From an uncultured bacterium (GTDB taxonomy: Bacteria > Verrucomicrobiota > Kiritimatiellia > RFP12 > CAIWXQ01): a stretch of DNA of 32,543 nucleotides. Below, piece after piece: positions 30,386-32,543 of the stretch. Where the stretch lies: contig CAIOST010000045.1 of NCBI GenBank assembly GCA_903861045.1, positions 1-32,543 of the forward strand, in the 5' to 3' direction. Under the pieces are notes generated by a model that saw nothing but the letters and a program-made list of their open reading frames with translations, did no database searches and was not told where the DNA came from. The stretch's first letter is position 1. Every line of letters begins with the position of its first letter. Position numbers and translations under genes: made by a program.

Positions 30386-32543
30386 GAAGGTTTTCCTTCC
30401 GTAGCGGGTTGAAAACGTTGCCGACATTTAAGATAAACGAACGCGGCCAGCAACAGCATCACCCCCAGCACGATAAAGGCCACAATCTTGTAGAGTGCCT
30501 CCAGGTGCGCCAAGTCCACAAAGAAGATCTTCCAAGTCACCACCGCGAACCCTAGTAAACCGACATAGCGCAACCCGGGCACACCGCGCCGCAAACCGCA
30601 GACCAGCAATGTAAGTGCGTACGCCGCCCAGAGCAGCGTAATACCACCCGCGCGCAGCCCGGGCACAAACCGTCCCAGCAGCGTGTTGACTTCCAGCGAC
30701 AGGTAGATAAACAGCAGGACCAACCCGGCAATGCCGGTCACCAACCCTACCAGGCGTCCGGGTTCCCGTCCGCGCGTCTGTGCAAAGACCAGGCCGAACA
30801 GAGCCAAACAGAGACCGAAGTCGACCAAGCGGATCAAGGCTGGACCGACCACGTAGTCGCCCGCATACCACCATGCGGTGGCGTCCAAGGACCAGCCATC
30901 CATGTCGAACCCTAACAACTTGATGAGCATGCCGCCCGCGAGCAGTCCCAGCGCAATCGGCAGCCAGCCGGCCACCACTTGCCGTGCTACGAGCAGCAGG
31001 CACAACCCCAGCGCAAACCAGGCCAGTGTCATGGCCGGGACAGCCAGTGAGGGGTAGAAGAACCCGCAGGTGCGGTAGAGCTCGAAATGGGCGTAGACAA
31101 AGAGCACTGCGCCGCCCAACACCGCGATGATCATGCTGGCCTGGCCCTGCCAGGCAGCGGAGGCCATGTCGTTTTCGGGCGCCACCGCGAGCGCACCCTT
31201 GGCGGGCGGGCGGCGCAACAGTTGCCAGGCGCCCCCAAGGCGGCGATCGGCACACCGATGGCGAGCACGCGTTCGCCGAAGATCTTCAGATAGGCCGTCC
31301 AGGTCATATCCGGCGGCAGGTGCCCTTGGAACTGCGCCTGCAGGTCCACGCAGGCCAACCGCCCGATGGCCAGCAGGCAGGCCGCCGACCCCAGCAGGCG
31401 TAAGAACCGGCTCTCGATCTTACCGGCGAGCCAGAGCATTACCACCCCCTGCAAGGCCCAACTGGCCGTAACCCACTGCCGGGACAAGGCCAGTGGTGGT
31501 GTCAGCGCCGTGAAGAGCGCGGCCATGGCCAGGAAAGTATAGAGCAGCCCGCGATCTTTGCGTCCGCCGGCCAGGAAGAGTCGCGCCAGCACAATGAAGA
31601 ACGCGGCCAGCGCCAGCGCCGGGAGGGCCGCAAACTTCGCCGGGTGGGCGTACGTGATAACATAGTGTGCCAGACCGAAGAACATCAGCGCGTTGGCCAT
31701 AATCCCAAGCAATTCCAGCAGGCCGGCCTTCTGGCGATGCACCATGTTATGCAGGATCATCACCGCAGCATAGAGCACGAAGAATGCGACCAGGAAGGGG
31801 AGCACCCCCGCTAAATCGTCTGCCACATATTGCCGCTCGATGGCGACCGCCGCCAGGCCATAGGTCAAGAGCAACCCCAGGTAGTTCAGGAGGGGCCAAT
31901 GGCGGAGCCGGGCAATGCCCAGGATGCCTACGCCGAGCAGCAGCATATAGCCAAACAGCCCGGGGAAGTTTTTCGCACCGGTGCTGAGGATGATGGGGGT
32001 ACCGTAACCGCCGAGGATGCCGAGCACAGCTACAAGCAGCGAGTTCAGCCGCACCGCCAAGGTGCCGGCCACCAGCGTGACCAACGCCATCAAGCCGAAG
32101 GCCGCTATGCCCCCGATCAGATGATAAAGATTGCTGGCGGCAAACATGCTGAAGTAGAGAATAGCCAAACCGCCACCCAGCAACCCCTGCCCCAGCAGAT
32201 GATAGGGCTTGCCGACCAGACGGACACCACCCACCAGCATCGCCACGCCTGCCAGGATGCTGAGCGCCACACGAGCCTGCGGCCCCAGCAAGCCGTGATC
32301 AATGGAATACTTAAGGAAGAACCCAACGCCGACCACCACCACCAAGATGCCACCGCGCAAAAGCCAGTTCGTGGCCACGGCATACTCCCACGACATGCCC
32401 GGCTGGCGGAATTCATCGCCGATCACAATCCAGTTCCAGATCTTCTTCAGGGCCGCTTCGGCCTTGGCTTGCAGTTCGTTAGGTTCTGCCGGCGGGGGCA
32501 ACGACCGGGATGGCACGGCCGGCCACGGCACCGGCGCCTGAAC
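30382..32543 (-). pseudogene. DUF2339 multi-pass membrane protein gene, frameshifted; 5' end beyond window
   Basis: The upstream part (32543 to about 31232) encodes about ten membrane helices after KKIWNWIVIGDEFRQPGMSW and NWLLRGGILVVVVGVGFFLK, typical of DUF2339. The downstream part (about 31236 to 30382) is in another frame and adds about eight more helices, ending YLKCRQRFQ. Restoring one G in the GGGGG run at 31232-31236 joins the parts (AALGG then AWQLLRRPP). The frame remains open to the window edge, so the true start is outside; a GTG at 32531 is only the first possible start visible. It is predicted to be an inner-membrane protein of unknown function, coupled to DUF3999 by a GTGA overlap. 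Confidence 0.78.

Noticed and set aside
30149-30427. Separate 92-codon gene with a signal peptide
   Set aside because: It is the 5' end of the frameshifted DUF3999 gene; after the G-run it continues in a wrong frame with Arg/Trp-rich sequence.

Overview
The window is GC-rich DNA carrying bacterial genes almost all on the minus strand. I infer a Gram-negative member of the PVC group (Kiritimatiellota/Lentisphaerota-like). This rests on several NPCBM-bearing GH36 glycosidases, a large secreted CBM9/propeller protein, an RND pump and many short intergenic repeats. It is an inference from gene content, not from a marker gene; no rRNA or tRNA gene was seen.

Layout. 158-3967(-): a large secreted propeller protein with two CBM9-like domains. 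4152-4310(+): a divergent small membrane protein. 4389-4577: a 189-bp displaced near-identical piece of the nearby RND pump gene. 4819-10119(-): an operon of membrane-fusion protein, RND permease and M28 peptidase. 10375-10707(-): a stand-alone glycogen-binding (CBM48/AMPK-type) protein; its paralogue is at 27970-28296. 10788-11300: degraded DNA ending in a remnant of the 5' end of a REP-associated tyrosine transposase (RAYT).

24601 down to 11297 (transcribed leftwards) is a tightly packed run of nine genes: HpcH/HpaI-type aldolase, D-2-hydroxyacid dehydrogenase, two small SMR/ArnEF-like membrane proteins, GH36 glycosidase B, an unassigned TIM-barrel-like protein, GH36 A, a RAYT-SLOG fusion, and GH36 C. 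Several genes overlap (ATGA junctions or 7-17 nt). A divergent AraC-type regulator (24801-25736, +) sits beside it, with a very strong inverted repeat in its predicted leader. Convergent to the regulator is a GH4 alpha-galactosidase-type enzyme with an unusual C-terminal beta-sandwich domain (25714-27582, -). Together this looks like an alpha-galactoside (or related) utilisation locus: GH36 and GH4 enzymes release sugars in the cytoplasm, the regulator senses a sugar, and the aldolase and dehydrogenase act on an acid intermediate. No conventional sugar importer is present.

28526-32543(-): DUF2339, DUF3999 and a GNAT acetyltransferase. Both DUF genes are broken by a single-base shift in a run of G, so they are either pseudogenes or carry assembly errors.

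The most interesting parts are: (1) the RAYT fused to a DprA/SLOG-like domain, with five 30-bp palindromic repeats translated inside its catalytic domain; (2) a separate remnant of the same element's 5' end that keeps a perfect 11-bp hairpin; (3) the 30-bp-arm hairpin just before the araC-type start codon.
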